Notes under the pieces: model-generated
Database searches by the model: none
The model's input: only the letters and a program-made list of their open reading frames with translations
Told to the model about the DNA's origin: nothing
Program-made: the position numbers and the translations under genes
Source: CAVVKW01 sp963749035
Lineage (GTDB): Bacteria; Verrucomicrobiota; Verrucomicrobiia; Chthoniobacterales; JAATET01
NCBI GenBank assembly: GCA_963749035.1
Contig: CAVVKW010000004.1
Coordinates: forward strand, 1,426,001-1,490,000
DNA length: 64,000 bases
Reading direction: 5' to 3'
Shown: in pieces, positions 8,097 through 17,491 of the stretch
Layout of the letters: each line of letters opens with the position of its first letter
Numbering within the stretch: position 1 is the first letter of the stretch

Positions 8097-9481
8097 CGCC
8101 AATCGTCCAGCAACGCCTCCAATTTCGACTGCCGCGCCCGCTCCTCCGCGTATCGAGCGTGCACCTCGGCATCTGGCGGCACCGCCAACGCCTCTTCCTG
8201 AGTCGGCACCTCGATTCCCAGCTTCTCGAGCGCAAAAACCGCCGCACCTCGCAGCGACGCCTCCGGTTCGGGGTTCGCAAAAACCGGCGATCCCAGAACG
8301 CTGGCCAAACGCCGAAGCGCCGAGCCGGAATTCAAGATTCCCCCCGACACGATCCACTTCGTTTCGTCCGGGCGCCCCATCGCTTCCGCTATAGCAGCCA
8401 ACCGATAAAACGTCGCTTCCTGAATCGCCTGCGTCAGGTCGAGCGCCGTCGTCGCTTGCCGGATCCCGATCACCGCTCCGGTGTCGTCTTCGTTCCACCG
8501 CGGCGCACGCTCAGCATTCCAAAACGGTAGCACCGTCAGACCATGTTCCGGCGTTTCCCTCGCCGACAAAGCCGACTCCGTCGCGTCGTCTCCCGGCAAC
8601 TGCAATTCCCGCCGACACCACGCGAAGAGATTCCCCGCGTTGCTCACCGCTCCGCCGGTCAGAAATCTTCGGTCATCCACCCGGTAGGCAAACAGGCCGT
8701 ATGGAGCCCGCGCCTCCACCCCGTCGCGCATCACGCGCAGCGCGGCACTCGTTCCAAAGTTGATGGCTGCCCGCCCCGGCCTCGTCGCACCCGACCCCAG
8801 GTTACTCGCCGCTCCATCGCCGATCCCGGGGAAGAATCGCGCGCCACCCCAGTCATCCGGCTCGTCCGACACCCTCGACAATTGGTCCAGCCGCACTCCG
8901 CAAACGTCCAGCATCCGCTTACTCCAGCGCAACGCCGTCGGATCGAACAGCCCCGTCCCGGTCGCCATTCCGACCGCGCACGTCATCGACCCCGTGAACT
9001 GACTGCGAACCCACTCGGCCGGCGAGATCCACCGCGCGACCGAGCTGAACAAATCCGGCTCCGTCCGCTTCAGCCACCGCAGCTTCGCCGGCCAAAACGA
9101 AGCCCTCAGCATGCAGCCGGTCTCCGCGTGCACCTCGCGCTCGTCGATCTCAGACCGCAGCGCCTCGGCGTCGAACCGGCACCTCGCGTCCGCCCAAGTG
9201 TAGATCGGTGTCAACGGCCGCCCCGCATCGTCGAGGCCGAGCAGACTGTGCCAGAAACACGACATGCCCACCGCCTCGATCGCGCCCACCCGGTTCCGAG
9301 CGCTCTCCGCGCAATGCCGCGCCGCCACCACCAACTCGTTCGGATCGAGCACCGCTTTTCCCTCAGGACCCGTTTCCACCCGATAAGCCAACTGCTCGAG
9401 CGAACCGAGGATTCGCGTCCCGTCCTCGCCGAATACCGCCGCACGGCAGGACGACGTTCCGATGTCGAGCGCCAGGATCAT
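8093..9481 (-). CDS. FGGY-family carbohydrate kinase
   Basis: 462 aa from the ATG at 9481. The N-terminal ATPase half begins ILALDIGTSSCRAAVFGEDG, and GMSCFWHSLLGLD and TWADAR follow as in gluconate/xylulose-type kinases. The C-terminal half has INFGTSAALR, GGAVSNAGNLFAW, LPFWNAERAPRWN and IVSGGILNSG. These match the FGGY gluconokinase/xylulokinase branch; I cannot fix the sugar. It overlaps the preceding larA-like gene and the following queE by 4 bp each. Its coupling to a LarA homologue suggests a sugar acid or polyol whose stereocentre is inverted before phosphorylation (inference). Confidence 0.85.
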   Translation of the reverse strand: MILALDIGTSSCRAAVFGEDGTRILGSLEQLAYRVETGPEGKAVLDPNELVVAARHCAESARNRVGAIEAVGMSCFWHSLLGLDDAGRPLTPIYTWADARCRFDAEALRSEIDEREVHAETGCMLRASFWPAKLRWLKRTEPDLFSSVARWISPAEWVRSQFTGSMTCAVGMATGTGLFDPTALRWSKRMLDVCGVRLDQLSRVSDEPDDWGGARFFPGIGDGAASNLGSGATRPGRAAINFGTSAALRVMRDGVEARAPYGLFAYRVDDRRFLTGGAVSNAGNLFAWCRRELQLPGDDATESALSARETPEHGLTVLPFWNAERAPRWNEDDTGAVIGIRQATTALDLTQAIQEATFYRLAAIAEAMGRPDETKWIVSGGILNSGSALRRLASVLGSPVFANPEPEASLRGAAVFALEKLGIEVPTQEEALAVPPDAEVHARYAEERARQSKLEALLDDWR

Positions 9482-10770
9482 CGACCGTTCGCCCAATCGG
9501 GCTTGTCTTCGAGTTGATAAAGCATCTCTCCGGCTTTCTCGACGTAGAGCACGCCCTCGTCTTCGCGCCCTTCGAAATCCTCCACCCGGATCGTCGCCGG
9601 ATCTCGATAGCCGAGGTTGATCTCCCGACAAACCGCTTCCGGGATTCCCGTCGCCAGCGTCACCTTCACCCGACACTTCTCCTCGCCATTTTCAAAGGTC
9701 CCGATGCCACGCACGTGCGTTGAATGCGCCAAAACTCCCCAGGACTCATCCTGAAACCGATCCCACTGCTTCAAAAAATAATCGCGGCAGTGATATCCGA
9801 TCCGCCGGATCGTCTCTCCGTGCACGACCGACACCTCGCGGATGTGCGGAGCGTAAATGATCAACTCACCACCATCCGCCACGACCGGCTCCAATTTATA
9901 CATGCACTTCCCGCCGACCCACAGCTCGTCGTACATTTCCGGAGCCCGCGACAACACCGTGTGAAACGGTCGCGGTACCTTCACCACGTGATCCCGTGCC
10001 GACAGATCGCTCGCCGCATCCCACGCTTCCTCCGGCGTCCCGGAAAAGATCCCCGCCAGCTTACCGCCGCTCACCACGAGGCAAAAACACAGCTTCTCCA
10101 CCGGCACCAGCGACGCCGCTCGATCCACCACGCGACGAACCGGCGTCCACTTGCTCCCGATGATCATCGGATTGGTGATCACCGCGCCGAGCCAGTGGAA
10201 AAAATTCAAAACCTCCGGCCCGCTCACGCCCGGAAACAAGTATTTGTTCCCACCCGAGAACCCCACCACTTCGTGCGGAAACACCGGCCCGATGATCACA
10301 ATCCGATCGTAATCGAGCACCCGACGATTGATCCGCACCGCGACGTCCATCGCAAACCGATCCCCCGACAACTCGACGATCTCCGCTGCCGAAATCGTCC
10401 CGATCACCATCAAAGCGTCGTCGTTGTTCCATTCGTGATTCAGTATCTCGACCCGCGCAAACGTCGACCTCCTCTCGGCCTCCGTCATTTCCAGCCGATC
10501 GCGGATTGCTGCCTCCGTCATCGGCGGATGCGTCCCGAGCGCGATCATCACGTCGAAGGCCGCCGCCCTCCCCGCCACCGCCGCGTGCAGTGCCTTGAAG
10601 ATCGGACCGACCGGCGCCGTGCGCGTCGCATCCGGCACGATCACCAGAATCTTCTTCCCGTCCGCCTCCAGCCCGCCGCACGCGTCACGCACCAACGCAC
10701 CGACCTCCGCCGGGCTCACCGCCCCACCCGGTTCAGCCACTTTGCTCAACACCCGCATCTTCCTAGTCAA
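9478..10770 (-). CDS. LarA-family nickel-dependent racemase/epimerase
   Basis: 430 aa homologue of lactate racemase LarA, which uses a nickel-pincer nucleotide cofactor to invert alpha-hydroxy acids by hydride transfer. Key residues are present: PDATRTAP (D47, R50), GTHPPM (H81), and FPHEVVGFSGGNKYLFPG with H166 and K176, the lysine that carries the pincer cofactor in LarA, then H192 in NFFHWLG. The 10- and 16-residue spacings of H166-K176-H192 equal those in LarA. A true lactate racemase is unlikely given the FGGY kinase next door; LarA homologues acting on sugar acids are known. No larB, larC or larE is in the window. The start at 10770 overlaps the upstream gene; an ATG at 10758 is an alternative. 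Confidence 0.85.
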   Translation of the reverse strand: MTRKMRVLSKVAEPGGAVSPAEVGALVRDACGGLEADGKKILVIVPDATRTAPVGPIFKALHAAVAGRAAAFDVMIALGTHPPMTEAAIRDRLEMTEAERRSTFARVEILNHEWNNDDALMVIGTISAAEIVELSGDRFAMDVAVRINRRVLDYDRIVIIGPVFPHEVVGFSGGNKYLFPGVSGPEVLNFFHWLGAVITNPMIIGSKWTPVRRVVDRAASLVPVEKLCFCLVVSGGKLAGIFSGTPEEAWDAASDLSARDHVVKVPRPFHTVLSRAPEMYDELWVGGKCMYKLEPVVADGGELIIYAPHIREVSVVHGETIRRIGYHCRDYFLKQWDRFQDESWGVLAHSTHVRGIGTFENGEEKCRVKVTLATGIPEAVCREINLGYRDPATIRVEDFEGREDEGVLYVEKAGEMLYQLEDKPDWANGR

Positions 10771-11311
10771 CCAAGTGCGCCCTGAGCCGGTCGATCACGT
10801 TCGACCAGATCCGCTCCAGCTTCTCCGCCGAATCCTCGTTCGGAATCTTTCGATGCAACACTCGCATCGCCGTTCTGCCGGGTTCACCTTCGTCGAAAAA
10901 GACCTCCACGTCCGAATCGATCGGCAGCCACCTCGCGCTCAACCGACCCGGCGGCCTCAGGTCGGTGATCGTCAAATCGCGGCGGCGCAGCCAACGCTGG
11001 CGTTCGGAATCTTCTGCCCAGCAACGAAAGACTTCGTCCCGCTCCGTCGCGAACTCGACTTCAAATTCGACCTCCAATCCGTCCGGCAACTCCCGCCGAT
11101 CGCGCCGCCCCAACGACCGCTCGAAAGCCACCGCGATCGCCTGCCGCCACCAGCTCGGCACGCTGTGCTGATGGTCGAGCCAGTCGACGATCTCCTCGTG
11201 CGAACTTCCCTCCAACCCGGCGCCGCCGAGCGCCGCCATCCATTCCCGCCAGGTCCTCCCCGTCGCGTTGCGAACGGCGTCGTCTTTGATGTCCGGATCA
11301 GAATCTTCCAT
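10763..11311 (-). CDS. SRPBCC (AHSA1-like) domain protein
   Basis: 182 aa from the ATG at 11311; the longer frame upstream is low-complexity and overlaps folE2. The N-terminal part (residues 10-60) has the TGRTWREWMAALGGAGLEG...WLDHQHSVPSWWRQAIAVAFERS pattern found in small DUF4287-like modules. The C-terminal part (about 75-180) looks like an AHSA1/START ligand-binding fold (VEFEVEFATERDEVFRCW; ARWLPIDSDVEVFF; WSNVIDRLRAHL). The substrate is unknown. It overlaps the larA-like gene by 8 bp. Confidence 0.65.
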   Translation of the reverse strand: MEDSDPDIKDDAVRNATGRTWREWMAALGGAGLEGSSHEEIVDWLDHQHSVPSWWRQAIAVAFERSLGRRDRRELPDGLEVEFEVEFATERDEVFRCWAEDSERQRWLRRRDLTITDLRPPGRLSARWLPIDSDVEVFFDEGEPGRTAMRVLHRKIPNEDSAEKLERIWSNVIDRLRAHLVD

Positions 11312-11402
11312 GATTCGGGGAACCCTAGGCCGTCCGGGCGGTTTGGAAAACGGATATTGGCGACGACCGCGCATTCCTGATTTCCTTGGCCCGATCGACA
11401 CC

Positions 11403-12179
11403 ATGAGCCTCACCGACACCCAGAGCGAACCCGACACTCGCAACATCGCCATCGATCGAGTCGGTGTCCGCGCCCTCCGGTTCCCCATTCAGATCCGCGA
11501 CAAAGCCCACTTGGTCCAAAACACCGTTGCCACCGCCTCGCTCACCGTCGACCTCCCCCACCAGCATAAAGGCACCCACATGAGCCGCTTCGTCGAGGTT
11601 CTCAACTCCCACGGCCCCCTTCTCCACGTCGACAACATCACCGACATCCTCCATCAGCTCACCGAGCGCCTGCATTCCGAGAACGCCCACGTCGATTTCG
11701 AGTTTCCTTTCTTCCTCGAGAAACCCGCACCCGTCACCGGTGCCGTCGGGCTCATCGACTACACCGCCCGGTTCAGTGCCAATCTCGAAAATGGAAAAAC
11801 CGACTTCGTTCTCACCACCCTCGTCCCCGTCACGACGCTCTGCCCCTGCTCCAAAGCCATCGCCACCTCGGGCGCCCACAACCAACGCGGTCTCGTCACG
11901 CTCTCCGTCCGCGCCACCCGCCCGCCGTGGATCGAAGACCTCATCCGCCTCGTCGAAGACAGTGCCAGTTGCGAACTCTACAGCCTGCTGAAACGCCCCG
12001 ACGAGAAAGCCGTGACGGAGCGCGCCTACGACAATCCCGTTTTCGTCGAAGACCTCGTCCGCAACGTCGCCGGCCGCTGCGACGCCGACCCAAACTTCCT
12101 TTGGTATCGCGTCGAAGCCGAAAATTTCGAGTCCATCCACAACCACAACGCCTACGCCCTCATCGAAAAGCGGCCCTAG
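11403..12179 (+). CDS. folE2: GTP cyclohydrolase FolE2 (GTP cyclohydrolase IB)
   Basis: Converts GTP to 7,8-dihydroneopterin triphosphate, the shared precursor of folate and queuosine. 258 aa from the ATG at 11403 (MSLTDTQSEPD). Diagnostic segments: IDRVGVRALRFPI, HQHKGTHMSRFVE, VTTLCPCSKAIATSGAHNQRG with the catalytic Cys, a run of acidic residues, and a C-terminal ENFESIHNHNAYA. FolE2 is the metal-promiscuous, zinc-independent alternative to FolE. It is divergent from the queD/queE chain, so precursor supply and 7-deazaguanine synthesis are neighbours. Confidence 0.95.
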   Translation: MSLTDTQSEPDTRNIAIDRVGVRALRFPIQIRDKAHLVQNTVATASLTVDLPHQHKGTHMSRFVEVLNSHGPLLHVDNITDILHQLTERLHSENAHVDFEFPFFLEKPAPVTGAVGLIDYTARFSANLENGKTDFVLTTLVPVTTLCPCSKAIATSGAHNQRGLVTLSVRATRPPWIEDLIRLVEDSASCELYSLLKRPDEKAVTERAYDNPVFVEDLVRNVAGRCDADPNFLWYRVEAENFESIHNHNAYALIEKRP

Positions 12180-12338
12180 CCCAGAAGTTCCATCCGTCGT
12201 GAGGGAGAGTCACCGAACCTTTGGAAGTGACCTTCGCCCGAATCGGCTTCATTCCACACTCGAAGGCCTGACGTGGTGGATGCCCAGTTACCCGTTTACG
12301 CGTGTTTCCTTCCCGCCGACGGGTATCCTCCCCACCCG

Positions 12339-14435
12339 ATGACCACCCGTCCGATCCTCACGCACACGCACACGCACCAGCCGACCGGCCACAAACTCCG
12401 CTTCGGGCACCCACTCCCGTTCGGTGCCAGCCTCATCCCCGGCGGAATCAATTTCTCGATCTACTCCGCCCACGCGACGGCCTGCACCCTCGTCCTGTTC
12501 GAACGCGGAGCCAATACCCCGTTCGTCGAAATCCCCTTTCCGCCGGAATTTCGGATCGGCGACGTTTTCGCCATGATCGTCTTCGAGGTCGACTCCCAGG
12601 AGATCGAATACGGCTACCGCTTCGAAGGCCCCGACGATCAGAACAACTTCCACCGGTTCGACCCCAGCAAGATTCTCCTCGACCCCCTCGCGACGTCGAT
12701 CAGCGGCACCGAAGTCTGGATGCGACCCGTCGAACACGACTCGATCTACTCGCACCGCGGCCGCATCACCGAAGAAGATTTCGACTGGGGTCACGACCGT
12801 CCCCTCCAAATCCCGGAATCCGACCTCGTCATCTACGAAATGCACGTTCGCGGATTCACCCAGCACGACTCCAGTGGCGTTGCCAACCCCGGGACGTTCG
12901 ACGGCGTTCGAGCGAAAATCCCCTACTTCAAATCCATCGGCGTCAATTGCATCGAGCTTCTCCCGATCTTCGAATTCGATGAACGCGAGAACACCCGCAC
13001 CAACCCCCTCACCGGCGAGCAACTCTGCAACTACTGGGGCTACAGCACCGTCGGCTTCAACGCGCCGAAGGCCAGCTACGCAGCCGCCGGCGCCGACGGC
13101 GACCAATCCAACGAGGTCAAGTCGCTCGTCCGCGATCTCCACGCAGCCGGCATCCAGATCGTGCTCGACGTCGTCTTCAACCACACCGCCGAAGGGAACG
13201 AGCACGGACCCACCATCTCCTTCCGCGGCATCGACAACAAAACCTACTACATGCTGCTCCCGGACGGCAGCTACGCGAACTACTCCGGCTGCGGCAACAC
13301 GGTGAATTGCAACCACCCCATCGTCCGCAACTTCGTCCGCGACACCCTCCGCTACTGGGCTTCCGAATACCACATCGACGGTTTCCGCTTCGATCTCGCC
13401 TCCATCCTCGGCCGCGACGCCAACGGCGCCCCCCTCGCCGACCCGCCCCTCATCGAAGACCTCGCCCACGACCCCGTCCTCGCGAATTGCAACCTCATCG
13501 CCGAAGCCTGGGACGCTGGCGGTCTCTACCAAGTCGGGAACTTCCCCGACTACGGCCGCTGGACCGAGTGGAATGGTAAATACCGCGACGCCGCCCGCCG
13601 CTTCATCAAAGGCGACGCCGGGGTCACCGGCGAGATCGCGCAATGCCTCATGGGTTCGCCCGACCTCTACCGCCACGCCGGTCGCCAACCCACCGCCTCC
13701 ATCAACTTCATCACCTGCCACGACGGCTTCACCCTCGCCGACCTCTACGCCTACAACGAGAAACACAACCTCGAGAACGGCGAAGCCAATCGCGACGGCG
13801 GCAACGACAATCTCAGTTGGAACTGCGGCGCCGAAGGTCCCACCGATGACCCCGCAATCCAGGCCCTCCGCCTCCGCCTCCAGAAAAACGCCCTCACCCT
13901 TCTCTTCGTCAGCCAGGGCATTCCCATGATCTGGATGGGCGACGAATGCGGACGAACCCAGCGGGGAAACAACAACGCCTACTGCCAGGACGAACCCTGG
14001 AACTGGTTCGATTGGTCCCTCACCCACGACAACGACCTCCTCACCTTCTTTCAGGAACTCACCACCTTCCGCCGCGACCACCCCGCCCTCCGCCAACCGC
14101 ATTTTCTCACCGGCACCGACTGCGTCGGCAGCGGCTACGCCGACGTCTCCTGGCACGGCGTGCAACCTTGGAGCCCCGACTTCTCCCGCGACAGTCGCAC
14201 CCTCGCCTTCATGCTCTGCGGACGCCACTCCCAGCAACTCGTCGAAGGCCCGCCCCACTTCATTTACGTCGCCCTGAACATGTATTGGGAGTCCCTCGAC
14301 TTCACGCTCCCCACCCTCCCCAAGGGCCTGAAGTTTCAACCCACCCTCGACACCGCCCGCTCGACCCCGACCGCCACCGCGGACGGCAAGACAAACGTCA
14401 CCGACCGCTCGATCCAGATCCTCATCGGGAAATAA
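12339..14435 (+). CDS. glgX: Glycogen debranching enzyme / isoamylase (GH13)
   Basis: Hydrolyses alpha-1,6 branches of glycogen or limit dextrins. 698 aa from the ATG at 12339. An N-terminal CBM48-like domain (FGASLIPGGINFSIYSAHATACTLVLF) precedes the GH13 barrel. Visible catalytic motifs: VLDVVFNHTAEG, GFRFDLASILGRD (Asp nucleophile), LIAEAWDAGG (Glu acid/base) and FITCHDGFTLADL (His-Asp). Also WNGKYRDAARRFIKGD, typical of GlgX. The N-terminal THTHTHQ run is unusual but short. No other glycogen genes are nearby. Confidence 0.92.
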   Translation: MTTRPILTHTHTHQPTGHKLRFGHPLPFGASLIPGGINFSIYSAHATACTLVLFERGANTPFVEIPFPPEFRIGDVFAMIVFEVDSQEIEYGYRFEGPDDQNNFHRFDPSKILLDPLATSISGTEVWMRPVEHDSIYSHRGRITEEDFDWGHDRPLQIPESDLVIYEMHVRGFTQHDSSGVANPGTFDGVRAKIPYFKSIGVNCIELLPIFEFDERENTRTNPLTGEQLCNYWGYSTVGFNAPKASYAAAGADGDQSNEVKSLVRDLHAAGIQIVLDVVFNHTAEGNEHGPTISFRGIDNKTYYMLLPDGSYANYSGCGNTVNCNHPIVRNFVRDTLRYWASEYHIDGFRFDLASILGRDANGAPLADPPLIEDLAHDPVLANCNLIAEAWDAGGLYQVGNFPDYGRWTEWNGKYRDAARRFIKGDAGVTGEIAQCLMGSPDLYRHAGRQPTASINFITCHDGFTLADLYAYNEKHNLENGEANRDGGNDNLSWNCGAEGPTDDPAIQALRLRLQKNALTLLFVSQGIPMIWMGDECGRTQRGNNNAYCQDEPWNWFDWSLTHDNDLLTFFQELTTFRRDHPALRQPHFLTGTDCVGSGYADVSWHGVQPWSPDFSRDSRTLAFMLCGRHSQQLVEGPPHFIYVALNMYWESLDFTLPTLPKGLKFQPTLDTARSTPTATADGKTNVTDRSIQILIGK

Positions 14436-14482
14436 CAGACCGCCGCAAACCCAACGGCGCCCCCGTCTCACCCCTCAACGCT

Positions 14483-17371
14483 TCACCGTTTCAGCATCCC
14501 GCGCAGATACCGCCCGGTGTAACTCTCCTCGCATTCCGCGATCACCTCCGGCGGCCCCTCGCAAACGATCCGACCGCCCGCATCGCCCCCCTCCGGCCCG
14601 AGATCGATCACCCAGTCCGCCATCTTCACCACCTCGAGATTGTGCTCGATGACGATCAGCGTGTTTCGCGCGTCCCGCAGCCGCATCAGCACTTCGAGCA
14701 ACTTGTGAATGTCCGCGAAGTGCAACCCCGTCGTCGGCTCGTCCAAAATGTAAACCGTCCGACCCGTCGCCCGCCGCGCCAACTCCGTCGCCAGCTTCAG
14801 CCGCTGCGCTTCCCCCCCGGACAACGTCGTCGCCGACTGCCCCAGCCGCAGATAACCCAGCCCGACCTGCAACATCGTTTCCAGCTTGTCCGACAACGTC
14901 GGCACCGCCCGAAAGAACCTCGCCGCCTCGTCGATCGACAACTCCAGCACGTCCGCGATGTTCTTCCCCTTATACGTCACTTCGAGCGTCTCGCGATTGT
15001 AGCGTCGCCCGTGACACACCTCGCACTCAACGTAAACGTCCGCCAGAAAGTGCATCTCGATTTTGATGAAACCGTCACCCTGACAGTGCTCGCACCGCCC
15101 TCCCTTCACGTTGAACGAAAACCGGCTCGCGTCATAACCCCGCACCCGCGCCGTTGGCAATTGACTGAATAAATCCCGGATCGGCCCCAATGCGCCGGAA
15201 TACGTCGCCGGATTCGACCGCGGCGTCCGCCCCACCGGGCTCTGGTCGATCACCACCACTTTGTCGAACTGCTCCGTCCCCACCACCGCCGTGTGCGCGC
15301 CCGGCTTCGCCTTAGCCCCGTTCAGATCCCTCGCCAGCGACGCCCACAAAATGTCGTTCACCAACGTCGACTTCCCGCCTCCCGACACCCCCGTCACGCA
15401 GGTGAAACACCCCGCCGGAAACGAAGCGCGGATGTCCTTCAGATTATTCTCCCTAGCCCCGACCACCGTCAGCCACCCGTCGCCAATCTCGCCCGGCTGA
15501 TCCGTCACCTGCCGCGGCGGCACCCGCACCTTCGGCACCGTGATCCCCAGCCGCCCGCTCAGATACTGCGCCGTCAGTGACTCCTCCACCGCGAGAATCT
15601 CTGCGATCGTCCCCTGGGCCACCAACTTCCCGCCCCGCGGCCCCGCCCCCGGTCCAATGTCTAAGACGTGGTCCGCCGCGCGAATCGTGTCCTCGTCGTG
15701 CTCGACCACGATCACCGAATTTCCCAGGTCCCGCAGATTCCGCAGCGTCCCGATCAGCCGATCATTGTCCCGCTGATGCAGTCCAATGCTCGGCTCGTCC
15801 AGCACGTAAAGCACCCCGGCAAGTCCACTCCCGATTTGCGTCGCCAACCGGATGCGCTGCGCCTCGCCGCCCGACAGCGTCCCGCTCTCCCGATCCAAAC
15901 TCAGATACCCCAGCCCCACCTCTACCAAAAATCCCAGCCGTTGCCGCACCTCCCGCAGCACGTCCGCCATCACCGCCGCCTCCGACGTTTTCAACTTCAA
16001 CCGCTCCGCCACCGCCAACGCCCGCTCAATGCTCAACCCGCAAAAATCGTTAACGCTGTATTCCCTCCCGTCCGCGTCCGCCACGGTCACCGCCAAAATT
16101 TCCGGCTTCAATCTCGCCCCCCGGCACACCTCACACTCCTCCCAACCGGTGAAAGCCCGCAGCCGATTCTTCGTCAGCTCACTCTCACTCGTTTCCAGCA
16201 GCCGCTCCAGCATCGGCACCAATCCCTCCCACGCCTTCTCGACCCCCTTCGCACCCGACGGGATCGTCAACTTCTTCCCGCCCGTCCCGTAAAACAGCAC
16301 CTGCTTGAACTCCTCCGGCAACTCCCGAAACGCCACGTCGTCCCGCACGCCATAATCCCGCACCATCGCCTCGAGCAACGCCGCGTAATACGCCTTCATT
16401 TTCTTGTTCACCGACTTCCACGGCTTCACCGCCCCCTGCCGCAGCGTCTTCGCCGGGTCCACCATCAACTCCGGATCGCAAAACCGCTGCGTTCCAATCC
16501 CGTGACAAGCCGGGCACGCGCCGAAATGACTGTTAAACGAAAAATGCTTCGGCGTCAGCCGCGCCATCGCGAATCCCGTCTTCGGATTGCAATAATCCGT
16601 GGAGAACCGCTCCCCCTCCCATTCCCGCGTCTCCGCGTTCTGCCGCAACACCACGATCTGATTCCCGCCCCACCGCAACGCCGTCGCGATCGAGTCCGCC
16701 AGCCGCTGCCCCATCTCCTCCCGCACCGTCAGTCGATCCACCACCGCCTCGATCACGTGCGCCTCTGCCTTGTCGAGCCGCACCGGATCCGGCGATCCCA
16801 ATTCAACCATCTCTCCGTCGATCCGCAGCCGCACGAATCCCTCCCGCCGCGCCTTCTCGATCACGTCCCGAAATTCACCCACCTCCCCCTCGATTAACGG
16901 AGCCAGCACCATGAACCTCGTCCCCTCCTCCCAGGCCGCGATCACGTCCGCGATCTGCTGAGGCGTTTGCCGCACCACCGGCTCACTCGTCTCCGGATCG
17001 TGCGGCAACCCGACCGCCGCATACAGCAACCTCAGATAATCGTAGATCTCCGTCGTGGTCGCGATCGTCGACCGCGGATTCGCCCCACTCGTCCGCTGCT
17101 CGATCGCAATCGCCGGACTCAGTCCCTCAATGTAATCTACGTCCGGCTTCTGCATCTGGTCCAGAAACTGCCGCGCGTATGCCGACAAACTCTCGACGTA
17201 TTTCCGCTGCCCCTCAGCGTAAAGAGTATCAAACGCGAGCGAGGACTTCCCCGACCCGCTCAGCCCCGTGACCACCACCAACTGATTCCGCGGAATCTCG
17301 ATGTCGAGATTCCTCAAGTTGTGCTGACGCGCACCCTTGATGCGAATGACGGAGTGGTTCGAAGTCTGCAT
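14483..17371 (-). CDS. uvrA: Excinuclease ABC subunit A
   Basis: Damage-recognition ATPase of nucleotide excision repair; loads UvrB. 962 aa, normal length. Two ABC ATPase halves: Walker A GLSGSGKSSLAFDT at about residue 35 and GVSGGGKSTLVND in the second half; signature motifs ESGTLSGGEAQRIRLA and SATTLSGGEAQRLKLA; Walker B YVLDEPSIGLH and YILDEPTTGLH. Zinc modules: CPACHGIGTQRFC and CEHCQGDGF...CEVCHGRRYN. uvrB lies about 8 kb further on, so the two are not an operon. Confidence 0.98.
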   Translation of the reverse strand: MQTSNHSVIRIKGARQHNLRNLDIEIPRNQLVVVTGLSGSGKSSLAFDTLYAEGQRKYVESLSAYARQFLDQMQKPDVDYIEGLSPAIAIEQRTSGANPRSTIATTTEIYDYLRLLYAAVGLPHDPETSEPVVRQTPQQIADVIAAWEEGTRFMVLAPLIEGEVGEFRDVIEKARREGFVRLRIDGEMVELGSPDPVRLDKAEAHVIEAVVDRLTVREEMGQRLADSIATALRWGGNQIVVLRQNAETREWEGERFSTDYCNPKTGFAMARLTPKHFSFNSHFGACPACHGIGTQRFCDPELMVDPAKTLRQGAVKPWKSVNKKMKAYYAALLEAMVRDYGVRDDVAFRELPEEFKQVLFYGTGGKKLTIPSGAKGVEKAWEGLVPMLERLLETSESELTKNRLRAFTGWEECEVCRGARLKPEILAVTVADADGREYSVNDFCGLSIERALAVAERLKLKTSEAAVMADVLREVRQRLGFLVEVGLGYLSLDRESGTLSGGEAQRIRLATQIGSGLAGVLYVLDEPSIGLHQRDNDRLIGTLRNLRDLGNSVIVVEHDEDTIRAADHVLDIGPGAGPRGGKLVAQGTIAEILAVEESLTAQYLSGRLGITVPKVRVPPRQVTDQPGEIGDGWLTVVGARENNLKDIRASFPAGCFTCVTGVSGGGKSTLVNDILWASLARDLNGAKAKPGAHTAVVGTEQFDKVVVIDQSPVGRTPRSNPATYSGALGPIRDLFSQLPTARVRGYDASRFSFNVKGGRCEHCQGDGFIKIEMHFLADVYVECEVCHGRRYNRETLEVTYKGKNIADVLELSIDEAARFFRAVPTLSDKLETMLQVGLGYLRLGQSATTLSGGEAQRLKLATELARRATGRTVYILDEPTTGLHFADIHKLLEVLMRLRDARNTLIVIEHNLEVVKMADWVIDLGPEGGDAGGRIVCEGPPEVIAECEESYTGRYLRGMLKR

Positions 17372-17491
17372 TCGTCGCGATTTCCTGAATCGACGACCCT
17401 AACCGATCACCTCACGAGGGCAAGGCGATCACCGCCACCACCCAACTGCCCGCATCGGCATCCCCACCAGTCACGATTCAGCAGCCACCGA

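Noticed and set aside
9478..10770. Calling the LarA homologue a lactate racemase
   Set aside because: Active-site residues support the family but not the substrate; neighbours point to sugar-acid metabolism.
12288..14471. 727-aa open frame antisense to glgX
   Set aside because: It mirrors the codon structure of a clearly conserved gene; GC-rich third positions create long antisense frames. Composition is Val/Gly/Glu-rich with no family signature.
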